From the NCBI RefSeq assembly GCF_012273015.1, contig NZ_CP050954.1, positions 3,760,001-3,824,000 of the forward strand: 64,000 bases of DNA, written 5' to 3'. Origin of the DNA: Hymenobacter sp. BT18. GTDB lineage: Bacteria > Bacteroidota > Bacteroidia > Cytophagales > Hymenobacteraceae. Every line of letters starts with the position of its first letter. The first letter of the stretch is position 1. The translations under genes and the position numbers were made by a program. The notes beneath the pieces were generated by a model. The model was given only the letters and a program-made list of their open reading frames with translations. It ran no database searches and was not told where the DNA came from. Shown in pieces: positions 33,606 to 41,777 of this stretch.

Positions 33606-34958
33606 TTACTGCACGTACTCGTCGGCCACGGCAATGGCCTGTGAGATGATGTCCAGCCCTTCGTCGAGCTCCTCCTTGGTTATGCTCAGCGGGGGCGCTA
33701 CGAAAATGTAGTTCCAGCGCACGAAGGTGTACATGCCTAGTTCCTTGATTTTGGCCGCCACTTTGTTCATGATTTCCATCTGTTGCGGGGCCGCGTTCCA
33801 GGGTGCCATGGGCTCTTTGGTCTGACGGTTTTTCACCAGTTCAATGCAGCCAAACAAGCCCGTGTTGCGCCAGTCGCCGATGCTGGGGTGCTGGCCCATC
33901 AGGTCGCACATGCGCGCGTCGAGGTGCTTGCCCAGCGTGACGGTATTTTCGAGCAGATTATCTTGCTCGTAGATGTCCAGTACGGCCACGGCGGCGGCGC
34001 AGGAAACGGGGTGGGCCGAGTAGGTGAGGCCCAGGGGCAGGGGCTTGTCGTCGAAGGATTTGGCTATGGCTTCATCCACCATCACCGCGCCCAGGGGCAG
34101 GTAGCCGGCCGTGATACCCTTGGCCATGCACATTAAATCCACCTTCACGCCGTGGTGGTCGGAGCCAAACCACTTGCCCGTGCGCCCAAAGCCGCTCATT
34201 ACCTCATCGGCCACCAGCAGGATGCCGTACTTGTCGCAGATGGCGCGCACCCGCTGCCAGTAGGTAGGCGGGTACTTAATGCAGCCCGACGTGCCCGACT
34301 CGCCTTCCAGAATGATGGCGGCCACGCTGCCCGGGTTTTCATACTGAATGATGCGCTCCATGGCCGCCGCGGCCCGCTCGGCGCACTCTTCCGGCGTGCT
34401 GCTGTACCAGGGGCAGCGGTAGAAATACGGGTTTTCGACGTGCACCACGCCCGGCATGGCTTGGGAGTCGACGGCGAACTTGCGCGGGTCGCCGCCAGCG
34501 CTGATGGCTCCGTACGAAGCCCCGTGAAACGACTGGTACAGCGTGACAATCTTGTGGCGGCCGGTGTACACGCGGGCCAGCTTGATGGCGTTTTCAATGG
34601 CCTCGGCCCCGCCCAAGGTGAAGAAGGCCTTGGTCAGGTTGGCTGGCGTAATTTCCGCCAGTTTCCGTCCCAAATCACCGCGGGCCTTGGTAATCATGCC
34701 GGGATATACGTAGCTCAACTCCCGCATCTGGGCTGCTACGGCCTCGGTCACGCGCTGGTCGCCGTGCCCGATGTTCACGTTCATCAGCTGGGAGGAAAAG
34801 TCGATGTAGCGTTTGCCGTCCCGGTCCCACAGATACACCCCTTCGGCCCGCTCGGCGCTTATGGGGCTCAGCCCCGCCTGCTTCGACCAGGAAAAGAGCG
34901 TGTGGTCGAGGTTATCCTGCAGGATTTGGTGCTTATCGGTGTCGAAGGTGGTTTCCAT
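33606..34958 (-). CDS. Class III aminotransferase, probable beta-alanine transaminase
   Basis: This 450-residue PLP-dependent aminotransferase of subgroup III is expected to turn beta-alanine (or 3-aminoisobutyrate) into malonate (methylmalonate) semialdehyde. Seen: YLWDRDGKRYIDFSSQLMNVNIGHG, TKAFFTLGGAEAIENAIKLAR, SFHGASYGAISAGGDPRK, ILVADEVMSGFGRTGKWF, and the Schiff-base Lys in LMCMAKGITAGYLPLGAV. The function is inferred from its place between hydA and mmsA; by sequence alone it could be any omega-amino acid:pyruvate or 2-oxoglutarate aminotransferase. A gap of 170 bp separates it from hydA. Confidence 0.88.
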   Translation of the reverse strand: METTFDTDKHQILQDNLDHTLFSWSKQAGLSPISAERAEGVYLWDRDGKRYIDFSSQLMNVNIGHGDQRVTEAVAAQMRELSYVYPGMITKARGDLGRKLAEITPANLTKAFFTLGGAEAIENAIKLARVYTGRHKIVTLYQSFHGASYGAISAGGDPRKFAVDSQAMPGVVHVENPYFYRCPWYSSTPEECAERAAAAMERIIQYENPGSVAAIILEGESGTSGCIKYPPTYWQRVRAICDKYGILLVADEVMSGFGRTGKWFGSDHHGVKVDLMCMAKGITAGYLPLGAVMVDEAIAKSFDDKPLPLGLTYSAHPVSCAAAVAVLDIYEQDNLLENTVTLGKHLDARMCDLMGQHPSIGDWRNTGLFGCIELVKNRQTKEPMAPWNAAPQQMEIMNKVAAKIKELGMYTFVRWNYIFVAPPLSITKEELDEGLDIISQAIAVADEYVQ

Positions 34959-35055
34959 GGTTAAGCTGTTAGCTGATAGCTATTCGCTAACAGCTGGTTT
35001 ATGGTGAATGATTCGCCCTTGGCTAACGGCTGTCAGCCAATAGCTAACAGCATAT
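34959..35055. repeat. AGCTGTTAGCT-type interspersed repeat between mmsA and the aminotransferase
   Basis: The region is made of related words: AGCTGTTAGCTGATAGCT, CGCTAACAGCTGG, GGCTAACGGCTGTCAGCC and AATAGCTAACAGC, which pair in several alternative hairpins. Similar words recur in the argH-argE gap (52630-52812). Confidence 0.7.
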
Positions 35056-35060
35056 ACAAC

Positions 35061-36533
35061 TCAACTCATCCAGTTCACCCGCGACTCGGGGTTCCACTTG
35101 GTGGTGGTTTTCTTGAGCTGGGTCCAGAACTCGATGGAGCTTTTGCCGGTGATGTCGCAGGCTCCAAACTTCGACTCGTTCCAGCCGCCGAAGGAGAACG
35201 GCTCCCGCGGCACGGGCACCCCGATGTTCACGCCAATCATCCCGGCGTTGGCGTGGTCCATCACGTAGCGGGCCGAGCTGCCGCTGCTGGTAAATACGGC
35301 GGCGGCGTTGCCGTAGGGGTTAGCATTTTCGATGGCCAGGGCCTCGTCCAGGGTGTTGGTGCGCAGGATAGCCAGCACTGGTCCGAATACTTCTTCCTGG
35401 GCAATGCGCATAGCGGGCGTCACGTAGTCTACTACCGTGGGGCCTACGTAGTAACCGTCTTCGTGGCCTTCCACGCGGGCGTTGCGGCCGTCGAGCAGGA
35501 CTTTGGCGCCGGCGGCTTCGGCTTCGGTAATGTGCTTTTCAATACGCTCTTTGGCTTCCTTGCTGATCACGGAGCCCAGGTTTTGGCCGGGCACGATCTT
35601 GCGGGCTTCCTCCACAATCTTGGCCACGATATCGTCTACGGCGCCTACGCCCACCATGGTTGAGCCCGCCATGCAGCGCTGTCCCGCGCAGCCCGACATG
35701 GACGCGGCCACGTTGGAGGCCGTCATATCGGGGTGGGCATCGGGCAGTACCATCAGATGGTTTTTGGCCCCGCCCAGCGCCACGCAGCGCTTCAAATTCG
35801 AAGTAGCGCGGATATACACAACCTTGGCAATCTTGGTAGACCCCACAAACGACACGGCCTGGATAGCCGGATGGTCGCAGATGGCTTCCACAATTTCCCG
35901 GTCGCCGTGCACGATGTTGAGCACCCCGTCGGGCAGGCCGGCTTCCTTGAGCAGCTCGGCAATGCGGCCCGCACTCAGCGGCACCACTTCCGAGGGTTTT
36001 AGAATCATGGTGTTGCCGAGTACCAGCGCGTTCGGGATGGTCCAGTGGGGCACCATGTTGGGGAAGTTGAAGGGGGCAATGCTGGCCACCACGCCCAGGG
36101 GCTTGCGCTCCACCCGGGCTTCCACGCCCTTGCTTACTTCCAGAAACTCGCCCTGAATCAGCTGGGGCATGGAGCAGGCAAACTCGGTTAGCTCAATGGC
36201 CTTTTCTACCTCAGCGCGGGCTTCGTCGTAGGTTTTGCCGTTTTCCTCGCGCACCAGCTCGGCCAGGGCCTGCATGTCGCGCTCCAGCAGGGTTTTGTAG
36301 CGGTAGAAAATCTGCACCCGCTCTTTAATGGGCGTCGCCGACCACGCTGGGTAAGCCGCCTGGGCGGCCTGCACGGCAGCGTCAAGAGCAGCAGGGCCGC
36401 TTAAGGGTACGGTAGAGATGACAGCTCCCGTAAGCGGGCTGTACACATCCAAGGATACCGGCGTTGTGTTCTCCACAAAACGGCCGCCTACATAGTTGCG
36501 GATAGCTGGGTATTTTACAGTTTCTACTTCCAT
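35061..36533 (-). CDS. mmsA: CoA-acylating (methyl)malonate-semialdehyde dehydrogenase
   Basis: This 490-residue aldehyde dehydrogenase of the MMSDH type oxidises malonate or methylmalonate semialdehyde to acetyl- or propionyl-CoA plus CO2 with NAD+ and CoA. The family-specific catalytic segment ASMSGCAGQRCMAGSTMVGV is present (around residue 280), along with VASIAPFNFPNMVPHWTIP, KPSEVVPLSAGRIAEL, the NAD-site VSFVGSTKIAKVVY and EEVFGPVLAI. It is the first gene of the minus-strand pyrimidine locus and gives it a way into central metabolism. It may also serve valine or inositol breakdown. Confidence 0.93.
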   Translation of the reverse strand: MEVETVKYPAIRNYVGGRFVENTTPVSLDVYSPLTGAVISTVPLSGPAALDAAVQAAQAAYPAWSATPIKERVQIFYRYKTLLERDMQALAELVREENGKTYDEARAEVEKAIELTEFACSMPQLIQGEFLEVSKGVEARVERKPLGVVASIAPFNFPNMVPHWTIPNALVLGNTMILKPSEVVPLSAGRIAELLKEAGLPDGVLNIVHGDREIVEAICDHPAIQAVSFVGSTKIAKVVYIRATSNLKRCVALGGAKNHLMVLPDAHPDMTASNVAASMSGCAGQRCMAGSTMVGVGAVDDIVAKIVEEARKIVPGQNLGSVISKEAKERIEKHITEAEAAGAKVLLDGRNARVEGHEDGYYVGPTVVDYVTPAMRIAQEEVFGPVLAILRTNTLDEALAIENANPYGNAAAVFTSSGSSARYVMDHANAGMIGVNIGVPVPREPFSFGGWNESKFGACDITGKSSIEFWTQLKKTTTKWNPESRVNWMS

Positions 36534-36964
36534 ATGCCGGTGCTAGTATGTTTCCGCAAGTAATGGGTTTTTACAAAACCTCCTACTGCTGCCAAAATTT
36601 AATTTTTCTACCCTACAGCTGTTGGGGTTGCTGTAAGCCACGGAAATAGATCATAGCAGTTGCCTGCGTCCGAACTGTGGCAGTAAGATGTGGTCTGTAT
36701 TTGGTGCTGTTTTTGGGCTGACGTGTCAATGCTGAAGCCAAAGCTGGGATTGTATAAAATGCTATTTAGCTAATGCTGGGAGCTGGCGAGTTCATTACTG
36801 CTCAATTTAAGAAATTGAGTACAGGGTTGCGGTTGGTCGAGGTCTAGCTCTGAAGCTCATCAATATAACAAAATATAGAATATTTATAACCAATAAGTTA
36901 TTCCTGTACGTACCATAGTCAGGCACCGTGACCGGTCGCAAACCATGTTGTACCAGCCTTACTG
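36534..36964. other. AT-rich intergenic region upstream of the pyrimidine operon
   Basis: About 430 bp without a convincing gene. It should contain the minus-strand promoter of mmsA. The closest match is AAATTTTG near 36593-36600 on the minus strand, one base off TAnnTTTG, so confidence is low. The right half is AT-rich and precedes the small hydrophilic-protein gene. Confidence 0.45.
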
Positions 36965-37309
36965 ATGCATATGAAAAGCAAGAATGAGCACCTCGAAAAA
37001 AAGCAAAGTGACTTTGGTGGCCAAGTAGGCGGCGTAAGCGGGCAGCAGCCCGGACCGCATGAAGGACCCGTGCCAGGCGGGGCCGATAACACGCGCGGCG
37101 AAAACGTGCCCAGCCGTGAGGGCCACAGCGGCGGGGCAAAAAAAGGCAAGTTAGACCCTAACCTCAAGAGCCCGCAAGGCTCCCACGCCGCTCCCTCAGA
37201 TGAGCGCGGGGCTGATAGCTCAGACAAGGAGTTTCGCAACAGCCAGCCCAACGACAGCACCTCCCAAGGTTCCGGAAGCGTAGATGGGGCCAACAAAAAG
37301 CGGAAGTAG
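36965..37309 (+). CDS. Small Gly/Ser/Lys-rich disordered hydrophilic protein
   Basis: This 114-residue protein has almost no hydrophobic residues: it is dominated by Gly, Ser, Asp, Asn, Lys and Pro (GGQVGGVSGQQPGPHEGPVP, then HSGGAKKGKLDPNLKS, ending in GANKKRK). A second ATG at 36971 would remove two residues. There is no signal peptide and no fold is expected. The composition resembles bacterial hydrophilins and stress-linked disordered proteins, which is a comparison and not a family assignment. It stands alone between an AT-rich region and a terminator. Confidence 0.6.
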   Translation: MHMKSKNEHLEKKQSDFGGQVGGVSGQQPGPHEGPVPGGADNTRGENVPSREGHSGGAKKGKLDPNLKSPQGSHAAPSDERGADSSDKEFRNSQPNDSTSQGSGSVDGANKKRK

Positions 37310-37367
37310 TCCTAAGCGCCAAGAACTTTTTGCGCTTTCCCAATTCCTTAAATTCACCGGCCCGGCC

Positions 37368-37398
37368 CCTGCCCTCAATCTAGGCGGAGGCCGGGCCG
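37368..37398. terminator. Bidirectional GC-rich hairpin
   Basis: CGGCCCGGCC (37368-37377) and GGCCGGGCCG (37389-37398) pair perfectly across an 11-nt loop, between convergent genes. A TTGTTG follows on plus; the minus side has no long T-run. Confidence 0.6.
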
Positions 37399-37416
37399 TT
37401 GTTGCGAAGAAACAGG

Positions 37417-38369
37417 CTACTGGCTCAAGTCAGCCGTCAGGAAGGTTTGAATGCGTTGCTGCCACAGCGCGGGATGCTTCACCCAGTAGGGCTCGTGGCC
37501 GGAACCGGCAAAGTCCTGACGCTGCTTGGGGCCGCGCAGATGCTGGAAAATAGCATCGGTTTCGGCCCGCGTGACGCGTGGGTCGGCTTCGCCCCACATC
37601 AATAGAGTAGGCGTGCTGATGCGCGTAGCAAACTGGGTAGCATCCAGATCAAACGCCCAGAAACCATTCTGCACGCCGCCCCAGAACACCAGCAGGTTGG
37701 CTAAGGGGAAGGCCGGGACGCGCAGGGCCGTAAATCGGTTGCGTGCCGTCTGCAGCATGCTGCCGTAGGGGCATTCTACAATGTTGGCTGTCGGTTGCAC
37801 GCCTAGCTCACTTTCGGCCCGCAAGATGGCCTCGGCACCCATGCTCACGCCGTAGAGCACAATGCGCTGGCCCGGTTGCTGACGCTGCAGCCACTGGAAC
37901 ACGGCACGCACGTCCTCGGCCTCACGGTAGCCCACGGTGCACCGGTTACCCTCGGAGCCACCATTGCCGGCAAAGTCGGTAAGCAAAATGGAGTAGCCAA
38001 GCTGGCGGAAATAGGCGGCTTCCGTGAGCTGCGCCGATTTGTTGCTGGTATAGCCGTGAAACAACGCCACCGTGCCGCGCGCTCCGGGCACCGGCGCGTA
38101 CCAGGCTTCGAGGCGGCCATTGGGGCCCGGCAGGAGCACCGTTTGGTAAGGAAATGTCGGAGTAGCGTAGTTGACGGGTTTGGGGTTAGCCACGCCGGTC
38201 AGCAGTACGGCCAGCTTGCGCCAGCCCGTAAGCCGCTCGGGGTGACCGGTGCGGGCCCCGTTTCCGTGGAGAAGTGCGTAAAGCGCCACGCGTGGAAAAA
38301 GGCCACGGCGTTCAGGCCAAGCAAGGCCAGTACCCCCGCCAGCAGCCCGATTTTTGTGCGCCGCCGCAT
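37417..38369 (-). pseudogene. Alpha/beta hydrolase with a -1 frameshift near the N-terminus
   Basis: From the ATG at 38367-38369, 3 bp after the preceding pseudouridine synthase gene, the frame opens MRRRTKIGLLAGVLALLGLN and continues through FFHAWRFTHFSTETG, a clear membrane anchor. It then leaves the frame of the hydrolase body. Adding one G to the four-G run (plus-strand C4 at 38256-38259) joins it to ARTGHPERLTGWRKLAVLLTG. The body carries a serine hydrolase triad: VLYGVSMGAEAI (Ser), LMWGEADPRVT (Asp), GSGHEPYWVKH (His). A 5' in-frame extension to 38520 is only the shadow of the neighbour. With the frame restored it would be a membrane-anchored hydrolase of about 317 residues with unknown substrate. 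Confidence 0.8.
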
Positions 38370-38371
38370 GG

Positions 38372-39217
38372 TTACCGGCCGCGTTTTCCCGCTGAGCGGC
38401 CAGTGCCCGGCTTAGGTGCGGCGCCCGGTTTGCTGGCAGTGCCGGGCCGACCGGCTGCACGACCCTTAGCGTGCTTGCCGGCCGCTCTGCTGGTTCCGGC
38501 AGCGGCGGGCTTGCGGCCACTGCTTGCGGCTGGGCCTGCTTTTCGGCCGGCGGCTTTCAAGGCTTTGGTGGAAGGGGGGACGCCCCCCGGCCAGAATTCT
38601 ACTCCTTTCCCGGGCGTTTTGAAGGTGCCGGCTGCCGCGGTCTGGGCCGCCATATCCTCGCGCAGGGCCTGTACCTCAGCCGTCGTCAGTTCACGCCACT
38701 GGCCAGGCTGTAGCTTCTCCACGTTCAAATCAGCAATGCTGACGCGCACGAGGCGCAGGGTGGGGAAGCCGACGGCCGCCGTCATTTTGCGCACCTGCCG
38801 GTTCATGCCCTGCGAAATGCGAATCTGCACCCAGCTGGTGGGGATGTTGGCCCGGAAGCGAACGGGCTTGCTTCGTTCCCAGAGCACGGGGGCTTCGGGT
38901 AGCAATTCTACCTCGGCCGGGGAGGTGTAGCCGGTTTTCAGGTCTACGCCGCGCCGCAGGTTTTCCAGGGCCGCCTCGGTAGGTATGCCCTCTACCTGCG
39001 CCCAGTAGGTTTTGGGCACTTTAAACCGCGGCTCCGACAGGCGGTGCTGGAGCTGCTTGTCGTCGGTGAGCAGCACCAGGCCTTCGGAGTCGAAGTCGAG
39101 GCGGCCGACGGGGTAGATGTTGGGAATCTGCACGAAATCCTTGAGCGTCTGCCGGCCGGTTTCGTCGGTAAACTGCGTGAGGACTTCGTAGGGTTTGTTG
39201 AGCAGGACGTAGCGCAT
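38372..39217 (-). CDS. Pseudouridine synthase, RsuA/RluE-like, with long basic tail
   Basis: The start at 39215-39217 gives 281 residues opening MRYVLLNKPYEVLTQFTDE, the standard RluE-type N-terminus without an S4 domain. The catalytic Asp lies in YPVGRLDFDSEGLVLLTDD (about residue 40); other family segments are KTYWAQVEGIP and the QIRISQGMNRQVRKMTAAVGFPTLRLVRVSI stretch. RluE modifies U2457 of 23S rRNA in E. coli; the target here is inferred. The last about 80 residues are an Ala/Gly/Lys/Arg/Pro-rich tail (GRKAGPAASSGRKPAA and more), probably disordered and RNA-binding. TACCTTTG stands 4 bp before the ATG, so the mRNA may be leaderless. Confidence 0.9.
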   Translation of the reverse strand: MRYVLLNKPYEVLTQFTDETGRQTLKDFVQIPNIYPVGRLDFDSEGLVLLTDDKQLQHRLSEPRFKVPKTYWAQVEGIPTEAALENLRRGVDLKTGYTSPAEVELLPEAPVLWERSKPVRFRANIPTSWVQIRISQGMNRQVRKMTAAVGFPTLRLVRVSIADLNVEKLQPGQWRELTTAEVQALREDMAAQTAAAGTFKTPGKGVEFWPGGVPPSTKALKAAGRKAGPAASSGRKPAAAGTSRAAGKHAKGRAAGRPGTASKPGAAPKPGTGRSAGKRGR

Positions 39218-39221
39218 GGCG

Positions 39222-39229
39222 CAAAGGTA
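39222..39229 (-). promoter_or_regulatory. -7 element of the RluE-like gene (leaderless arrangement)
   Basis: On the minus strand TACCTTTG ends exactly 4 bp before ATG (CGCC between). The predicted transcription start falls at the start codon. Confidence 0.6.
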
Positions 39230-39300
39230 CCAAGGGATAAGCCAACCCACCGCGGCTTATTCTTCTCCCGGACCAGCAGCAGAAAGCAGCGGCCCGCGCA

Positions 39301-39466
39301 GTGGATTTTGCTTTCGGTTTTCCGGATGCTGTAAAACCCGAAAGCAAAATCCACTACGCAATTGCTTCACCTTTTTAACATTCTTTAAAAAGGTAAAGCA
39401 AAATCCACCACGCAGTTGCTTTACGTTTTTGACACACTCCAAAAACGTAAAGCAGCTGCGTGGTGG
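39301..39466. repeat. Three consecutive hairpins sharing TTGCTTT/AAAGCAA arms
   Basis: Hairpin 1: 39301-39321 with 39333-39354 (arms begin GTGGATTTTGCTTTCGG). Hairpin 2: 39362-39378 with 39385-39401, one mismatch. Hairpin 3: 39405-39430 with 39441-39466 (arms begin CCACCACGCAG), one mismatch. All share TTGCTTT..AAAGCAA cores, and the sequence between hairpins 1 and 2 repeats part of the arms (AATCCACTACGCA / AATCCACCACGCA). They fill the gap after the VWA gene and contain no ORF. Confidence 0.85.
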
Positions 39467-39526
39467 GAAACCGGGCTGGACGACGGTGCCCCGGGGACAG
39501 GTTAGTCCGGCTTCGCGGCTACCGGC

Positions 39527-41599
39527 TTATATTCCGCCAGAGTACTTGCGGGCTGCCCATTCGGCCGTTACCAGGGCCAGGAGCAGGAAAAAGAGCCATT
39601 TCAGGTTGATGAGCTCCTTTAAGTCTTCCTGCTCGTAGATGACGGGCTTGTAATTGGCCTTTAGGATATCCTGCCCAAGCTGGGCAAACTGCTGCGGATA
39701 ATAGAGGCGCGAGCCGCTCCGGCGGGCCAGCTGGTGCAGCAGGTTGTGGTCGGCGCGGGCATCCAGGGCTTCGAGCTGCTGCTTCTGTACCAGCAGCTCC
39801 CCGGCATCCTGCTGGGGCTGGCCACCCAGGGTGGCGCGGGCCTGGTAGCGGTAGAGGCCCCCGGCCAGTGGGCCGAGGTGCAGCGGGGCGCCATCCTCAG
39901 TAGGGACAAAGCGGAAGGTGCGCGTCTGTTTTTGCTCGTCGGTGAGCGTGAGTATGACGGGCTGACCGTACACCCGCTCAAATACCGCGTTGTAGGTTTC
40001 CGCGCCCAGGGTCACGTCGTCCTGGGTGGTGAAGTCGTCCTGGGTGGGGTACACATCGAGGCGCTTTTTGTTGGCATTCTGGGTGAGCAGCTGCAGCGTG
40101 CGGATGATCAGCCGGTCGTAGGCTTCGGGGCGGGCATCGTGCTCCACGGCTTCCTGCAGACGCCACTGCCAGCTGCCATCGGTGAGCAGCGTGGCCTGTT
40201 TTTGCTGGGGCGAGCCGCCAAAGACCAGCAAGGGACGTTGTGTTTTCAGGCGGCCTACCTGCTGCCAAAGCGCCGCTTCGGCTGCTCCGCTCAAGCTAAA
40301 CTGCCCGAAGGGCACCGGCGCGGGCGGGTATTCCGCAAAGCGGCGCAAAGCGTCTTCCTCAAAGGTGAAGCGGGCAAAGGCTGGGTTCGGAACGGGGGTT
40401 ACCTCATCGGTCTGGCCGCCGCGTGGCTGCACCGTAAGCCCGGTTTGCAGGCGGTTGTAGGCTGCCAGGTCCGACTGCGCGCCCAGCACGAACAGGGTCG
40501 GCACGCGGCGGTTGCGCACTTGGGCCAGCAGCTCTCCTCCCAGGTTTCCCTGGGCGGGCAGCTGGTGCAGAATGGCCACGTCGTAGGTGGGGGCGGGCAG
40601 CCCGCCAATGCCGGGCAGGTACGTGATTAGCTCGAAGTTATTGTTCTGGAGAATGGCCGCCCGCAGGGCCTTCAGGTCGGGGTGGGGGGCGGCGCCGGCC
40701 AACAGCACCCGCAGCTTGCCCTTCACCACGTCGATGTAAGCCGTTTTTTGGTTATTGAGGGAGGTGAACTCCCCGGGCTGCCGCTCAATCAGTACTTCGT
40801 AGCGGCGTTTGCCGGGCGCGGGCGCGGTGAGCAGAAACGTGGTTTTGGTCCTTCGGCCATTCGCTGGCAGCGTTACCCGGCGGGTTTGCAGCACCCGGCC
40901 GTTTTCGCGCACCTGCACCGTGGCGGGGCTGCCCCCAAAGCCTTCGTAGCCGATTTCAACTTCCAGCGGGAAGCGGTTGCCGCTGAAGGCGACGCGGTTG
41001 TAGGTGAGATTGGATAGGCTAAGGTCTTTCTTGGGCAGGGTGTCGCCCACGCCCACGGCGTAAACCGGGAAACGATACTCCGAATATACCGGCGAGCGGC
41101 CTTGGTTGACGATACCATCCGAGACCAGGACCACGCCCGCCAGATTGCGCCCGTCGTAGGCGTCGCCGACAGTGGAGAGCAGTCCGTCGAGGTTAGACGT
41201 AGCGGCCGTGAAGCGCAGCGAATCGGGGGAGCTAAGGTGGGTGGGCTGGCTGAGGGGGCGCGTTTCTACCCGAAAGCCGCGCTCCGTAAGGGTTTGGGTA
41301 AGCTGCTGCAAGCCCCGGGTAGCCTGGGAAAGCACTGCGCCCGGCGTAAACAGCCCCACCGACTGCGAGTCATCCACGGCCAGCACCACAGTGGGCTTTT
41401 CGGTGGTGGTGGTGGTGGTTTTGAGGAAGGGTGAGAGGAGCAGGAAGCACAGAAAGCTTACGACGGCAAAGCGGATAAAGGCTAGGACGTAGTTTAGCGG
41501 CCGGCCCCAGGGCGCTTTGGCCGAGTACAGCAGGACGGCATAGCCCGCGCCTACCAGCAGGCACACCAAGATAAACCAGGGAGAAGCAGAGAAGATCAA
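39527..41599 (-). CDS. VWA-like membrane protein
   Basis: This 690-residue protein has two N-terminal membrane segments (about residues 8-27 and 38-60) and one at the C-terminus (about 667-685), so most of the chain is periplasmic. A von Willebrand A-like domain follows the second segment: VVLAVDDSQSVG (the DxSxS metal-site motif in the form DDSQS) and later LAGVVLVSDGIVNQGRSP. Beta-rich segments lie beyond about residue 190, then a glutamine amidotransferase-like Rossmann region (LRVLLAGAAPHPDLKAL, YDVAILHQLP). Related proteins occur with MoxR/BatA-type genes in Bacteroidota, but no such partners are seen here. Role unknown. Confidence 0.8.
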   Translation of the reverse strand: MIFSASPWFILVCLLVGAGYAVLLYSAKAPWGRPLNYVLAFIRFAVVSFLCFLLLSPFLKTTTTTTEKPTVVLAVDDSQSVGLFTPGAVLSQATRGLQQLTQTLTERGFRVETRPLSQPTHLSSPDSLRFTAATSNLDGLLSTVGDAYDGRNLAGVVLVSDGIVNQGRSPVYSEYRFPVYAVGVGDTLPKKDLSLSNLTYNRVAFSGNRFPLEVEIGYEGFGGSPATVQVRENGRVLQTRRVTLPANGRRTKTTFLLTAPAPGKRRYEVLIERQPGEFTSLNNQKTAYIDVVKGKLRVLLAGAAPHPDLKALRAAILQNNNFELITYLPGIGGLPAPTYDVAILHQLPAQGNLGGELLAQVRNRRVPTLFVLGAQSDLAAYNRLQTGLTVQPRGGQTDEVTPVPNPAFARFTFEEDALRRFAEYPPAPVPFGQFSLSGAAEAALWQQVGRLKTQRPLLVFGGSPQQKQATLLTDGSWQWRLQEAVEHDARPEAYDRLIIRTLQLLTQNANKKRLDVYPTQDDFTTQDDVTLGAETYNAVFERVYGQPVILTLTDEQKQTRTFRFVPTEDGAPLHLGPLAGGLYRYQARATLGGQPQQDAGELLVQKQQLEALDARADHNLLHQLARRSGSRLYYPQQFAQLGQDILKANYKPVIYEQEDLKELINLKWLFFLLLALVTAEWAARKYSGGI

Positions 41600-41777
41600 C
41601 AGCGGAAGGGAATAGCGGCTGCACCAAGAACCCCAAGCAGCGCCGTAGGGTTGCGCAGGCGAGCAGAACAGGGTGGGAGCGAAGGTAGCAAGATGGCGGC
41701 GGACAAGCAGGTAAAAAAGAATTGCTTACTTAGGTCACTTGTTTATTAGCGCCCTTAGCGCAGCTTATCCTTGTCGT

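Noticed and set aside
38370..38520. Upstream extension of the alpha/beta hydrolase in its body frame
   Set aside because: It lies within the C-terminal part of the pseudouridine synthase gene and reads as Ala/Pro/Arg-rich sequence with no signal or anchor; the membrane-anchor start in another frame at 38369 is far more plausible.
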